Assembly: GCA_040182905.1 (NCBI GenBank)
Contig: JARQWU010000020.1
Coordinates: forward strand, 1 to 64,000
From: Barthelona sp. PAP020
Taxonomy: Eukaryota; Metamonada: BaSk clade
Direction of reading: 5' to 3'
DNA: 64,000 nt
Positions 28,309 to 38,879 of the stretch are shown here, in pieces. Position 1 is the stretch's first letter. Every line of letters starts with the position of its first letter. Position numbers and translations under genes: made by a program. A model generated the notes under the pieces. The model ran no database searches, had not been told where the DNA came from, and worked only from the letters and a program-made list of their open reading frames with translations.

Positions 28309-31300
28309 TCATCTCCATAATCTTTCTGTGGCATTGATATTTATTTTTTGATTTTCATGATATTTCAGCAAATATTTAGTTTCTTTCTTAAAAACATCCT
28401 TTAATTCAAGTAAAAAGGCAATGACTATGTTTCTATCACCCTTTATTATGTTCATGTATAAATTCTTGAAAGAAATCATGTCCTTTTCAATTTCTAAAAC
28501 CTTTAAACATTTTTTCACATTGTTGATACATTCAGCATTTTTCGTTGGGTTAAGAACAATACCACGAATCCCTCGTCCAAACAGAATTCCTAATAATTGA
28601 GCCAAAGCAATACCATCAGTAAACAAAGTGCAAGGTTCTTCGGTCAACTGATCTTTTGCGACTTCAAACCCAATATTCTTTAACCATTCTAAAACAGTAT
28701 CCAGACCTTCAACATCAGTTGTTTCTATTATTGGCGGTCCAATAGTTGTTCGTATATTAGGTATCATTGGTGGTATGTGTTGTTTAGCAGGGCTTTGTAT
28801 CAATTTAGTGGCAATAGGTGTATGTGCTTGAAGTTCAGTTGTTGAAGAAATGTGAACACGATCAGGTGCCTCAAGTTTTGCAAATTTCATCAAGCTGGTT
28901 TCGTTCATTTCATGTGAATTAGAACGAATCCATCCAGATTGTGGTTGAGACTGTTTATTTTGAGGTTGTTGCTGTTCGGAAAAACCAGTGGTCTTTTCAT
29001 CAGTTTGAGTTGACAACAATGCCTGTAATCTTGCACTAGCTCCACTTATTAATCTGTTCTCATTCGAGCCAGTATCAATTTCACTCATTAATGTGTTTCT
29101 GTTGACAGTAGCATCTGATAATGTTCGTTTTAAAGGAGCAGCAATCGTAAAAACTGGCTTATTTTGTTGTCTTGCTGAACTGATTGAATTGAATCCTTTT
29201 GAATCAATTGTATTGGAAAGATCATTCAATTCATTAGTGGAATATTCAGCAAGTTCATTGTTAAATTCTTGAATTTGTCGTTTTGACTTCACTGGAGATT
29301 CAAATTCAGCTATATCTGTTAGATTCAATTTTGATTTTTTATTTAATTTTTTTTGACTTCCTGTTGTGGAACCATTGTTTATGATTTCATCAACAATTTC
29401 AACGATATCATTATTTTTATTAAAATCATCATTTAAACTAATATTCGAAGAATATTTTGTAGCAGATAATAATTCTTGCACTTCATTCAGCAGATTTTCA
29501 CTTGTTTCCACATTTTTTATCTCGGTTTGAGGTGTTAATTCAAGATGTTTGGCAAAAGTGTGAATATCTGCCAATAAATATGTTACAAATTCCATATCTC
29601 CAGAAACAATTCTTTCAGCTTCAAATAAATATCGAGGATTCATTAAACTTAAACTTCTAAACGCATTCATTGCCTTTTCAATATTGCTAATACATACTCT
29701 TTTTGTTTTTGGATTCCAATCTATCGAAGTAATAGTTTTTTGCGTTAAAAAGGTATATAATTTAGCAAAAAGCAAACCACTAACCACAGAAGATTCTAAA
29801 TCAACAAACGTCATCTCACGATTCTTCGGGAATAACCCAATAGAAATAATCCAATGCACAATCATCTTTCTCATCTCACTCAGTTTACGCATCTTTGAAC
29901 TCTTTTTGCCTTCATTCAATAATGGTTTTCCATTAAAATGTCGTTGTAAATATGTATGTCCTTTATCTTTTTTATGTTTTTGACTTTTTTGTTTATCATA
30001 TACATTTTTTAATCCTCTTATCAATGAATAAAATATATCTGAATTTCCACCAACTACCTCTTTTGGATTTTGCAATAAAGAACTGTTGACTTGGGCATAA
30101 CTGGATTGTGCCAAAAAATCAAATGCTCTTTGCACATTTGCATAACATTGATTCAATGAAATGGGGTTTCTATACTGAGGTGCAGGATTGGGAACATCAG
30201 AATCCCTTTCATAAAACAATAATGTCAGTAAGTCATTTAACAATGTTCCATTTCTTACAATATCTCGCATTGGAGAAATATTTCGTTGTGAATTGGCATC
30301 TAACAGATTAAAACCAATCTCAATGAGCCATTTCCTCAGTTGATTTTTGGTTTGTCTATCAATCTCGACAACTTGTTCATGAATGGCATTTTTCTTGACT
30401 TCTTCCGTTAATGGTGTGGTTTTAGCTCGTTCAACAGCAACAGGAGGCTGAATTTTCTTTTTATCACCAGATTTCATCTTTATATTGCTTTGATGCCTTC
30501 TATAGGCAGATCTGATATCATACAACAGACCAAAAGTATGCTCACTTGACCCTTCAACTAATTCAGGAATTGAAAAAAGATAAGTAGACGCCATCTCTTT
30601 TTTTTTTCTTAAAATATCCAAACACTTCCTAAAATTACGCACCTTTTCGGCTTTCTTTTTTGGATTAAGAAATATCCCTTGTAAAGTAATTTTCTTTTCA
30701 AGTTTCGCAACCAATTTCGTAAGAATTACACCAGTTTTTAACTCTTCTAATGCATCATTCAACAATAAATCTTTTTCTTTTTGAATGTTAAATAATTCAT
30801 TCAAAGAGCTGCCTAAAACCTTGGAAATGTACAAAAGAACATTAAGTTGTTCCCCAGACAATCCTACTTTTTTACTGGAAATTGTTTTTCGAGGTTCATA
30901 TAATTCAATAATTGGTTCTTCAATTATCAGATTTTCATTTATCATATCTTCGATTTCTAATATTGGTGAAGGATATTTTGAACTCTGTGTATTTTCAGAC
31001 GGTTTTGTTCTTTTATTCGAAAATTCAGTTCTATTTCTTGCTTTTTCACTGAAAAAATCAGTATTTTTCAAAGTTTTGGTCTTCATTGTAACAGGTTTTT
31101 TTTTCATCTTCAATTTATACGCTTGCAATCTCTCTTTCTCAACAATTTTTTTATGACATGAATCTTCTTCCTTTAAACTAAAGAAATCTTTCTCGTTGAT
31201 AGTGAAAGAAGAAGAAAGAGTCTTTTTCAATGTTCTGTCATTTGGTCTGTCATTTGTTTCATCATTTTTCTTTTTAAGAGGGGTTTTTCGCTTTGAACTC

Positions 31301-32001
31301 ATCAAAATTTGAGTTTTTTCTTTTAAACTAAGTTTATCATTTAACAAAACACGTTCTTTTGGTGTTTTTGGAGGAAAATTTGAAGCTGTTTGAAATCTTG
31401 GTGTTTTCACAATCAATTCATCTTGTGATCTAAATTTACTTTCAGTTGATTTTAAACGAGTGGTATTGAAAATCATTGGAGACTTGGTTACTGTTGTTGT
31501 TTCAACTTGTTCAACATTGGTAATTTCACTCTCATCAATTTCTTCTTCGGTTGATATATCATCTTTATGACTCTCATCATAAATGTCTTTCAATACTAAA
31601 CCAAATTTACATAGATACTTAGTTCCCTCATTGTTTTCTTCGTTAACCATTAAATCAACAATACCTTCTTGAAAAAACTCAATAGCAACTAAATCACGAT
31701 ATTTTGAATGAAATAACATGTACAAACAAGTAGATATTATTTCGTAAGGTAAATTCGAAGGTAATTCACATATTTTAATATCTTTCAAGTTCGAAACAAT
31801 ATCATAAAAAGCATAGCCATCTTTTAAATCTTCTAATGACCCAACAATTAAGCAACTTGAATATTCAAGAGTGTTTAACCAATTAATTAGAGTGAATATT
31901 TGTGAATTAGTAATATTCATTGAGCACAAAAGGTAAATACAATACCGCCAAATACCAAAAAAAAAATATTTGTTCGCCTTTGTGTTTTGGTTTGTGCTCA
32001 T
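28309..32001 (-). CDS. Multi-CH-domain cytoskeletal protein, 1230 aa
   Basis: Contains about five calponin-homology-like modules: residues ~30-155 (LKDGYAFYDIVSNL), ~385-510 (LKTGVILTKLVAKLEKK, VRNFRKCLDIL), ~555-680 (VRNGTLLNDLLTLLFYE), ~715-835 (VVSGLLFAKLYTFL) and ~1100-1210 (FTDGIALAQLLGILFGRG, VKKCLKVLEIEK). Between them are long Ser/Thr/Lys-rich linkers (~155-380 and ~840-1095). CH modules bind actin, microtubules or signalling partners. The mix of fairly regular and diverged modules resembles cytoskeletal linkers of flagellates; a named family cannot be given. The first ~27 residues include a T-rich run, and an alternative start MNITNSQ near 31920 is also reasonable. Confidence 0.75.
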   Translation of the reverse strand: MSTNQNTKANKYFFFGIWRYCIYLLCSMNITNSQIFTLINWLNTLEYSSCLIVGSLEDLKDGYAFYDIVSNLKDIKICELPSNLPYEIISTCLYMLFHSKYRDLVAIEFFQEGIVDLMVNEENNEGTKYLCKFGLVLKDIYDESHKDDISTEEEIDESEITNVEQVETTTVTKSPMIFNTTRLKSTESKFRSQDELIVKTPRFQTASNFPPKTPKERVLLNDKLSLKEKTQILMSSKRKTPLKKKNDETNDRPNDRTLKKTLSSSFTINEKDFFSLKEEDSCHKKIVEKERLQAYKLKMKKKPVTMKTKTLKNTDFFSEKARNRTEFSNKRTKPSENTQSSKYPSPILEIEDMINENLIIEEPIIELYEPRKTISSKKVGLSGEQLNVLLYISKVLGSSLNELFNIQKEKDLLLNDALEELKTGVILTKLVAKLEKKITLQGIFLNPKKKAEKVRNFRKCLDILRKKKEMASTYLFSIPELVEGSSEHTFGLLYDIRSAYRRHQSNIKMKSGDKKKIQPPVAVERAKTTPLTEEVKKNAIHEQVVEIDRQTKNQLRKWLIEIGFNLLDANSQRNISPMRDIVRNGTLLNDLLTLLFYERDSDVPNPAPQYRNPISLNQCYANVQRAFDFLAQSSYAQVNSSLLQNPKEVVGGNSDIFYSLIRGLKNVYDKQKSQKHKKDKGHTYLQRHFNGKPLLNEGKKSSKMRKLSEMRKMIVHWIISIGLFPKNREMTFVDLESSVVSGLLFAKLYTFLTQKTITSIDWNPKTKRVCISNIEKAMNAFRSLSLMNPRYLFEAERIVSGDMEFVTYLLADIHTFAKHLELTPQTEIKNVETSENLLNEVQELLSATKYSSNISLNDDFNKNNDIVEIVDEIINNGSTTGSQKKLNKKSKLNLTDIAEFESPVKSKRQIQEFNNELAEYSTNELNDLSNTIDSKGFNSISSARQQNKPVFTIAAPLKRTLSDATVNRNTLMSEIDTGSNENRLISGASARLQALLSTQTDEKTTGFSEQQQPQNKQSQPQSGWIRSNSHEMNETSLMKFAKLEAPDRVHISSTTELQAHTPIATKLIQSPAKQHIPPMIPNIRTTIGPPIIETTDVEGLDTVLEWLKNIGFEVAKDQLTEEPCTLFTDGIALAQLLGILFGRGIRGIVLNPTKNAECINNVKKCLKVLEIEKDMISFKNLYMNIIKGDRNIVIAFLLELKDVFKKETKYLLKYHENQKININATERLWR

Positions 32002-32206
32002 ATAAAAACTTGTTTACAATATTAACAATTACAATTTATCTCAATATTGACATAATAGGCACACAAATATAAGCTCTTTTCATTTTTGGAAATTCGAATT
32101 TTATTTCTTTTGCAAACATTTTTTAACAATTTAATCCATTAAAAAATTTAAAAAAAATAGAAATTGATATATATATATATGTTTATATTTGACCAAATAT
32201 TGAGTA

Positions 32207-34849
32207 TTAAATGAAAAAGTAATCATTTGAATCTCCATTTTTATTTGTTGAATGATTAAATTCCATCAATAATCTACTAACACCTAAGGGATTTACAGTT
32301 TTGCATTGAATTAACAACCAATTGGGTATTTGAATCTTAATATCGTCACAACACAAAAACTGTTTAAGTACCGTTAAATGCAAATTAAATCCGAAATCAA
32401 CAGAATCAAATGCATCTAAACTTCTCAAAACAAATTGTTGAAGATCAACATCTAAATATTCAGCAACTTTTATTAAATATTTTCCCAAAAGTTCAAAAAC
32501 GATTTCCAAAAGATCGAATTCTTTCATGCATATCATTAAAGCTGCTTCAAAATCTTCGAAATTACACAACTCTAAAATGAATTCTTTCTTATTAACAAAA
32601 TTCAACTTGTATTTGGTTTCATATTGTTGAACCAAACCTAATTCTCGCATAAACTGCATATCAAACTTGATTTTTTCAATAGTAAAAGAGTTGTCACGAA
32701 TGTTTTTGATGTTTTGTGATTCAGTGACGGAAAATAGACTAAAGCTCAAATTTGCCCACTTGACAAACAAACTGGAAAACTCATTCAAAGAAACAGCTTT
32801 TAGATGAGATAAATCAGTTAATAATAGATAAATAAGGTGACAACAGGCAATATTGGCCTCATGATATTCACCTCTTTGAATATGAAAACAATACCAATGT
32901 TGAGCGACTTTTTCCAACTTTTTCAAATCCTTACAACTGTTTAAATGTTGTTTCAAAGAGTTAATAACTGTATCTATCATATCAAAAGGCCAAGGAAATC
33001 CACCTAACAGATATTTATTTGAATTGATAATGAAATGAACCAGTTGTATAGTGTGAGGGATTATTGAAGTGGAGTTCTTTGCAAATAAAATGTAAATATT
33101 AAACGCTTCATCAAACATTTGTTTTTCACAAGCTTTTAAAAAGTATTCCAGCATTAAACGCACAATTGTATCTTCATTTGATGGTTTAATTTTATGATGA
33201 ATATTATGAGTTGATATTGTTAATAATTTAAGAGTATTACTAGCAAATTTGATGATATGATCTGGAGAAAAACCATTTAAATCTAAAGATCTCGAAAAAT
33301 CATTGACTGTTGCAAAAAAGTTCTCCTTCGTTGGATTACGAACAAACCTATCCTCAAAAAAATCAAACAACTTATTAATATCCTCAATATTTGAACTAAA
33401 AATCATGGAATCAAACGATATTTTATGCAAATTCTCAAAATCTGCTAACTCAATCCTGTCATCAAGATAGTAATTCTCTTGGATTTTCTTTATTCTTCTT
33501 AACCATACCATGGTTAAGAACAATTGGTTCTTCTTCTCAGTAGAAAATAGATCCAACAATTGTAAGCAAATTATCAAACTTTTCCGACAATTCAAATATT
33601 CTCTATGAGATTCAATCTCAAATTGTTGTTGTAAATCAACCATTAAACAATCACAATCAATCGAATAATCGGTCAAAACTTTTAAAATTTCTGAAACTTT
33701 TAATTTCAAGATATACCTTATGTTTGCTATAACGATTTGTCTACATTCTTCCTCTTTTTTTCCTTCTTCTTCTTCATTACTATTATTTACCCATGGTCTA
33801 ATATTGTTTAATAATCCTCCTTGAATCGTGCTACATTCATGAAATTTATCGATATACATCTTCATTGTTGATTTTTTTTTCATTTCAGAAATCTTTTTCA
33901 CGTGTTCTTTCAAATATCTAGTAGAATATACTTCTGTTGCTACGTTGTTGATAGTTTCATTCAAATAATTCAAACTATCAAAATTACACTCGGTTTTATA
34001 ATGAAACTCAAGTAAATCCTTCAAATCCTCATCAAAATCAATTGAAACTCCCAAAGACTCAATCCTTGATATCTCAAAGATATCACCAAACAAACCATAC
34101 TTTTTATCATCATTATGAACAAAAATAAAAACCTTGACCAGAGTTTTGTTTTCATTTTCAACAATAATTTCTTCAACCAAGAAATTTTGAAGCAAGAAGG
34201 GATTTATTATTTGCTGAAAATCTATCCCAAATATTTTTTCTATTTCTGATTCATTTTCAATGTTGAAATGCGAAAGCAACAGATCAGAAATATGTAATTG
34301 CACCAATTCATAAGTGTTATCACTTTCAACATTTACAATCATATATAAATACATAAAAGTTTGTTTAACAAACATTATGTTGTAGTTATCAAAGAAATTG
34401 ACCTGTTTCAAATAATCCAAATCAATGTTTGTCATACTATTTGATATAAAGTTAAATTTCATTATATAAAGAGTGATTGTTGATGCGATGGTAATAAACA
34501 AGCTTGAAGGATCATCAAAATCATGACAAATTGACAATATTGGTGAACTGAAAATCTCAATTGTTTCTCTGTATAAAACATTAAATTTATCTCTATTTGT
34601 TATTGTAAGCACAATCAAATGCCCAAAATTATCCAATAGAACAAAATAGAACTGTTTTCTCCAAACATATTTTTCAATACAACAATTCTCTATTTTCGGT
34701 TTGTTAAATTGAACAACCTTTTTTAGATTGAATGAATGTATTACAACACTATCCACAATTTCATTTGATTTAACATAATAAATTCTTCCTCTATCATCAA
34801 TTCGTATAAAATTGTCTCTTTTTGATTCAATTCGAAGTTCTGTATACAT
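32207..34849 (-). CDS. Nup160/Nup120-like nuclear pore scaffold protein
   Basis: 880 aa from ATG 34849 (the longer frame starts with TTG). The N-terminal ~320 residues look like beta-propeller strands and the rest is alpha-helical solenoid, the layout of Y-complex nucleoporins. The assignment rests on C-terminal motifs: HWYCFHIQRGEYHEANIACC (~650), matching the family block in which a chain enters 'FHIxRGNYRRAA', and IPNWLLIQCKTVNPLGVSRL near the end, matching LPNWL...K.VD...LLRLY of Nup160. It ends soon after that block, so it is shorter than animal Nup160 (~1400 aa), chiefly in the propeller and the very C-terminus. No membrane segments. Confidence 0.6.
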   Translation of the reverse strand: MYTELRIESKRDNFIRIDDRGRIYYVKSNEIVDSVVIHSFNLKKVVQFNKPKIENCCIEKYVWRKQFYFVLLDNFGHLIVLTITNRDKFNVLYRETIEIFSSPILSICHDFDDPSSLFITIASTITLYIMKFNFISNSMTNIDLDYLKQVNFFDNYNIMFVKQTFMYLYMIVNVESDNTYELVQLHISDLLLSHFNIENESEIEKIFGIDFQQIINPFLLQNFLVEEIIVENENKTLVKVFIFVHNDDKKYGLFGDIFEISRIESLGVSIDFDEDLKDLLEFHYKTECNFDSLNYLNETINNVATEVYSTRYLKEHVKKISEMKKKSTMKMYIDKFHECSTIQGGLLNNIRPWVNNSNEEEEGKKEEECRQIVIANIRYILKLKVSEILKVLTDYSIDCDCLMVDLQQQFEIESHREYLNCRKSLIICLQLLDLFSTEKKNQLFLTMVWLRRIKKIQENYYLDDRIELADFENLHKISFDSMIFSSNIEDINKLFDFFEDRFVRNPTKENFFATVNDFSRSLDLNGFSPDHIIKFASNTLKLLTISTHNIHHKIKPSNEDTIVRLMLEYFLKACEKQMFDEAFNIYILFAKNSTSIIPHTIQLVHFIINSNKYLLGGFPWPFDMIDTVINSLKQHLNSCKDLKKLEKVAQHWYCFHIQRGEYHEANIACCHLIYLLLTDLSHLKAVSLNEFSSLFVKWANLSFSLFSVTESQNIKNIRDNSFTIEKIKFDMQFMRELGLVQQYETKYKLNFVNKKEFILELCNFEDFEAALMICMKEFDLLEIVFELLGKYLIKVAEYLDVDLQQFVLRSLDAFDSVDFGFNLHLTVLKQFLCCDDIKIQIPNWLLIQCKTVNPLGVSRLLMEFNHSTNKNGDSNDYFFI

Positions 34850-35234
34850 TGGATCAGGTAATATGAGAAACAATCTCGAAATTAAAAAAAAAAGGTTCTA
34901 TTCACTGCAAAAGTTTATCATCATTTTCAAAAGGCAAAACAAAAAAATTTGTGAAAAAGCACCCTATTGATGAGCTTTGTAAAAAGTATTATGATAATGT
35001 GGCCAATTTCAACAAACAAATTTCCAATCCTTTTTGAATGACAAAGATGTACACAAAAAGAAATGTCTTTTACTTTCGTAATATTTATCCGCTTCTCAAT
35101 CAACTTTGTGAATTTTTTTCTAAATTCTTGCCGTAATTTTTGCACACTTTCAAAAGCAAAAATATTATTATGTTAGGTCAATTGAACACAAGAAATACAA
35201 CCAAAGTGAATCATCTTGTCATTCATATTCATAA

Positions 35235-37187
35235 TCACATTATCAGATCTATATCAATACTAAGCCGTCTATCGTCACTGAAATTGGTCAAAGTATCAAA
35301 ATCTTCAGTGTCATCATCATTTCTATATTTCCTTTTCTTTTGTTCTTTCTCTTTTTCTATCTTGGAATCAATGTTATCAATGATCATTTTTCTGATTTTG
35401 GACTTTTTATTCCTTTTGTAGTTAGCATCTGGTATTGGAACTTCTTGCACAATACGGAACTTACCAATATTGGAAACTTGTTCATTCTCCATTCTTAAAA
35501 TATTCCAGTATCCCCTGCGAAATGCTCCTAAATAATCAAATCCCACTGATTTCCAATTTAACTGAGTTATTGGGATCCATATAGTCCTCAATACAATATC
35601 GAGGATAATACCAAAATAATAGAAGGTGTTTGGATACAAAGTTCTTCTACAGAGAAAACCACCATTTAAAAACAGCCCCCAATCAACAAACAAATCCCAA
35701 TATAAAGAATAGAGCATTGAAATAAAATGAAATGCAACTGAAACACCCCACTTATCGTTACATAAGGATAATACCATAGATATTAGAGCGCAAGCATATT
35801 TGCCCAAATTGTGTAAATGATGTTCGTCTTTTGAATCTTGGTATCTTTTCAAACATTGAAATAATCTGCACCAAAAAGGAAAAACTTTTGAAAATATCAT
35901 CAAAAATGTGCTCAAAGTATTGAACGCATCTAAATCCCAAATTTTTAAAAAGTGAAGGAAGAATTCAAATATTACATTCATGAAATAGCTGGCAGAAGTC
36001 AACTGATCTGCAAAATAAAAATCCCGAAACAAGACTGTCTTAAATGGTGCCACCAGACATCTAACAATAGTTTTAGTTAACAAATGTCTCTCCCCAATGG
36101 GAAAAACACCGACAAAAACTGTGGCTGAAAAAAGGCCCCAATAATATATGTCACATAATTGGGTAAACGTGATAAAATCAACAAAATACAAATTGAGCAA
36201 CATGCTAAACCCAAATAGATTGATTAGAAGATAATTGAAGATACCAAATGAAGAAGAATGACTAGGCTCAAACATGCAAATAAATACAAAGTTCACCTTG
36301 AAAAATTCCCAAATTTTTGTGTTTATAAACCATAAAAATAAGATAAACACGATCACACAATGATAGGAAAAAGAAATTTTGAAATATGAAAGATCCAATC
36401 CCATAAAATTGTTTTGATTCAAAAAAAATAGAACAACACAGGTTATCATGGCAATAGAACTAATACCTGCAAGCATTCCAGAAAAAAATTGCCGACTAAA
36501 AATTTGTTGGGACTGAGTCACAGATTCATTGTTCAATCTTCTTAATTTTGTTTTGATGTCCTTCAGACTACCACCAAAATAATGTGCATATATTTTTACT
36601 AATTCATTCTCCAATCTATGAATCACATCAAGGTTTGGAAAGGTACATTTTTCATCAATAAATGTAATAATTGCTTTCTTTTTTTTTAATCCAGTCTGTT
36701 TATCATATTTAGAGGCTAATTTTGTGAATCCAGTATGATTCATCACAGAATAGTTGTAAATTAAGTCTATCAATCTTGAATTGATCAGCAACGATTCCTT
36801 TAATTTCTTTTCAAAAGATTTTTTTTTCTTTTTTTTTTGTGACTTTGTTTTGTAATTGTTTTCATATTCAGCCACAAAATAAACAATACTCTCCATATTT
36901 GTTTCAGCCTTTTTCAGTTGTTCCAAATAAAAAGCTTCAACTCGGTCAATATCTTCATATAACAGTCGAAAAAACTCAATATCTCCTTTACAATTGGATA
37001 ATAATGTTTCTTTTGTTAAGGAAGTTGAAGAACGATACAATTTGAATCCAATAACTGTGTCAATATATTCATTGATATCAACAAGACAATTTTGCAATTT
37101 GTCATAATGTAAGTACTTCGATTCCCATTCTAAAGAATAGTTCTCTTCCAAATAAGATGAAAAATTGGTTAATTGTCGATACGACAT
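35235..37187 (-). CDS. XPR1/SYG1-type SPX-EXS phosphate exporter
   Basis: N-terminal SPX domain (residues 1-~205: MSYRQLTNFSSYLEENYSLE, KLQNCL, YDKQTGLKKKK with a Lys cluster for inositol pyrophosphate) followed by hydrophobic helices from ~225 and the EXS domain (~370-600) with FRDFYFADQLTS, WDLFVDWG and RMENEQVSNIGKFRIVQEVPI. This domain order defines XPR1/SYG1 inorganic phosphate exporters of the plasma membrane or Golgi. Length 650 aa is typical. A charged C-terminal tail (EKEKEQKKRKYRNDDD) follows. No degraded motif is seen. Confidence 0.93.
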   Translation of the reverse strand: MSYRQLTNFSSYLEENYSLEWESKYLHYDKLQNCLVDINEYIDTVIGFKLYRSSTSLTKETLLSNCKGDIEFFRLLYEDIDRVEAFYLEQLKKAETNMESIVYFVAEYENNYKTKSQKKKKKKSFEKKLKESLLINSRLIDLIYNYSVMNHTGFTKLASKYDKQTGLKKKKAIITFIDEKCTFPNLDVIHRLENELVKIYAHYFGGSLKDIKTKLRRLNNESVTQSQQIFSRQFFSGMLAGISSIAMITCVVLFFLNQNNFMGLDLSYFKISFSYHCVIVFILFLWFINTKIWEFFKVNFVFICMFEPSHSSSFGIFNYLLINLFGFSMLLNLYFVDFITFTQLCDIYYWGLFSATVFVGVFPIGERHLLTKTIVRCLVAPFKTVLFRDFYFADQLTSASYFMNVIFEFFLHFLKIWDLDAFNTLSTFLMIFSKVFPFWCRLFQCLKRYQDSKDEHHLHNLGKYACALISMVLSLCNDKWGVSVAFHFISMLYSLYWDLFVDWGLFLNGGFLCRRTLYPNTFYYFGIILDIVLRTIWIPITQLNWKSVGFDYLGAFRRGYWNILRMENEQVSNIGKFRIVQEVPIPDANYKRNKKSKIRKMIIDNIDSKIEKEKEQKKRKYRNDDDTEDFDTLTNFSDDRRLSIDIDLIM

Positions 37188-37304
37188 GTCAAAAAATCAT
37201 GTCTTTGGTTGACTTCTAAACATTTGTAGTTTTATCCTTTTCTCATTAATAACATGAAAAAGCATTTTTTTAAAGATAAAAACAGTTTTACATTTACAAA
37301 AGGT

Positions 37305-38021
37305 TTAATTGAAATCACTACAACTGACTTGAGGAGAATAAACTTCATTAATTGATAATTTAGAATCGTCGCCATATATTGAAAGAAAACCGTCATTTTT
37401 ACCATATTCTTTTCCAAAAGATGTGGCAAATTCAAAGACATATCTATTATCTACTTTATTCCACCCAACCATTTCCATACAAATAATGCCTTTCAAAAAA
37501 GCATCATCTCCAACTGAATATATTTCCCCATTAAATGTGTCAATATCATTGTAATGTGAAAAGCAAGCTACACACGGACCACTGTTCATCAATTCGTTTC
37601 TTATTGCATCAAAACCTTGAATTTTTTGATAATTTTTCAAGTGAAACAGTGAAACTGGTTCATTATTGTCAACACACCCATCAGTACACTTTCTTTCTGT
37701 CAAATCAAATTTTGTGCAATTAATTGGAGTGCCAACATTTTTTAAATAATCTAAACTATCAAGAACTAACCCTCCATCGCAAGCTCGACTATCATAATTG
37801 CAAAAAAGGGGTTTTATGATAGATAGACGATTTGAATTGCAATTATATATTTTGGAACGTGCTTCTATGGTTTGAACCACTGAAATAACATGTGATGCAG
37901 AACAATCTTGTTCATTAAGAATTTCAGACAATATGTTAAATTTTCTCCAAGAAAAATTATCGGGCAATTCTGCAAATACTAAAGAAACTATTAATATTCC
38001 CAAAAAAAATAGTTTTAACAT
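37305..38021 (-). CDS. Papain-family (C1A) protein lacking all catalytic residues
   Basis: 238 aa with a signal peptide (MLKLFFLGILIVSLVFA) and the papain mature fold starting LPDNFSWRK. Family landmarks: CDGGLVLDSLDYLKNVG (family CNGG...), the cathepsin B-like KCTDGC and ESL-like C-terminal structure. The active-site segment NQGQCGSCWAF reads NEQDCSASHVI, so Cys25 is Ser and the following Trp is His. The His159 region reads GIICMEMVGW (His lost), and the Asn175 segment KNSWG reads ATSFG (Asn lost). There is also no inhibitory propeptide: the mature-like domain directly follows the signal peptide. A secreted or lysosomal pseudoprotease is likely. Confidence 0.8.
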   Translation of the reverse strand: MLKLFFLGILIVSLVFAELPDNFSWRKFNILSEILNEQDCSASHVISVVQTIEARSKIYNCNSNRLSIIKPLFCNYDSRACDGGLVLDSLDYLKNVGTPINCTKFDLTERKCTDGCVDNNEPVSLFHLKNYQKIQGFDAIRNELMNSGPCVACFSHYNDIDTFNGEIYSVGDDAFLKGIICMEMVGWNKVDNRYVFEFATSFGKEYGKNDGFLSIYGDDSKLSINEVYSPQVSCSDFN

Positions 38022-38332
38022 TCAGGATGTGGAAGAAAAAAAATTGTAAAAAATTTTTTTCAACAAAAAAAAAGGAATTGTGACTGATTGATTAGATTGG
38101 AATGAGTTTTTCTTTTAAAAAATAGTTAAAACCTCATTCTTTGAATAAATGATCGAAAAAGTGAAATTGGGATTCTGCAGTTGACAGATTAGAAAAGTAG
38201 TTTGAATTATTTCTAATATAATAATTATTCGAGAGATGTTTCCATCATTTATTTGTTATTGGTACAATTTTTGGTTGTTTTAAAGGAAAAAGAATAAAGA
38301 ATAAAAAGAACAAAAGTTTTTGTTTTTGTTAA

Positions 38333-38779
38333 ATGAGGGCATTTATTTCGAAATTATTAATCATTGTGTTTGGTTTATTAAGACCTGCATTTTCTTCTTT
38401 CAAAGCATTAAGATCACCCCAGGAAGATGACGATAGAAAATGGCTTACATATTGGATTATTTATGCTTGTTTTGCCTCAGTAGAATTTGTTGCTGACGTT
38501 CTTATTAAGTGGTTCCCCTTTTATTTTGAAATGAAGTTGATTGTATTGTTGTGGCTTTCTTTGGAAAAATTTAATGGCAGCATTGTTATTTTCGAAAAAT
38601 ATGTATCTCCTTGGTTAATGCAGAATGAAGAAAATATTGAAGCCAAAATTCAGAATTCATCTCGTGTTGCATACAAATATTTTTTGATTGTGTTCAAAAA
38701 AATTATTCATGAAATGAGCACTTTGCCAATTGCTAATGGCGCTCTGAAAAATGTCCAAAATAAAGGAAAATCTGAGTAA
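38333..38779 (+). CDS. REEP/Yop1/HVA22 (TB2/DP1) ER-shaping protein
   Basis: 148-aa membrane protein of the family that bends ER tubules. Hallmarks: PAFSSFKALRSPQEDDDRKWLTYWIIYA (cf. family P.Y.S.KA....D...WL.YW), two hydrophobic hairpins (residues ~40-58 and ~62-85) and the Y/F.SPW block near residue 105 (EKYVSPWL). No cleavable signal; the first hydrophobic segment (RAFISKLLIIVFGLLRPAF) is typical. Size fits REEP5/Yop1 (~180) or HVA22. Confidence 0.9.
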   Translation: MRAFISKLLIIVFGLLRPAFSSFKALRSPQEDDDRKWLTYWIIYACFASVEFVADVLIKWFPFYFEMKLIVLLWLSLEKFNGSIVIFEKYVSPWLMQNEENIEAKIQNSSRVAYKYFLIVFKKIIHEMSTLPIANGALKNVQNKGKSE

Positions 38780-38879
38780 GAAAAAATATTTAACTTTTCA
38801 TAAACTGTTTAAAAAACAATTCTTTTTTTACTATGTTGTTTATTGTTATGGAAATTTATATTTTTGGAATTAACGATTA

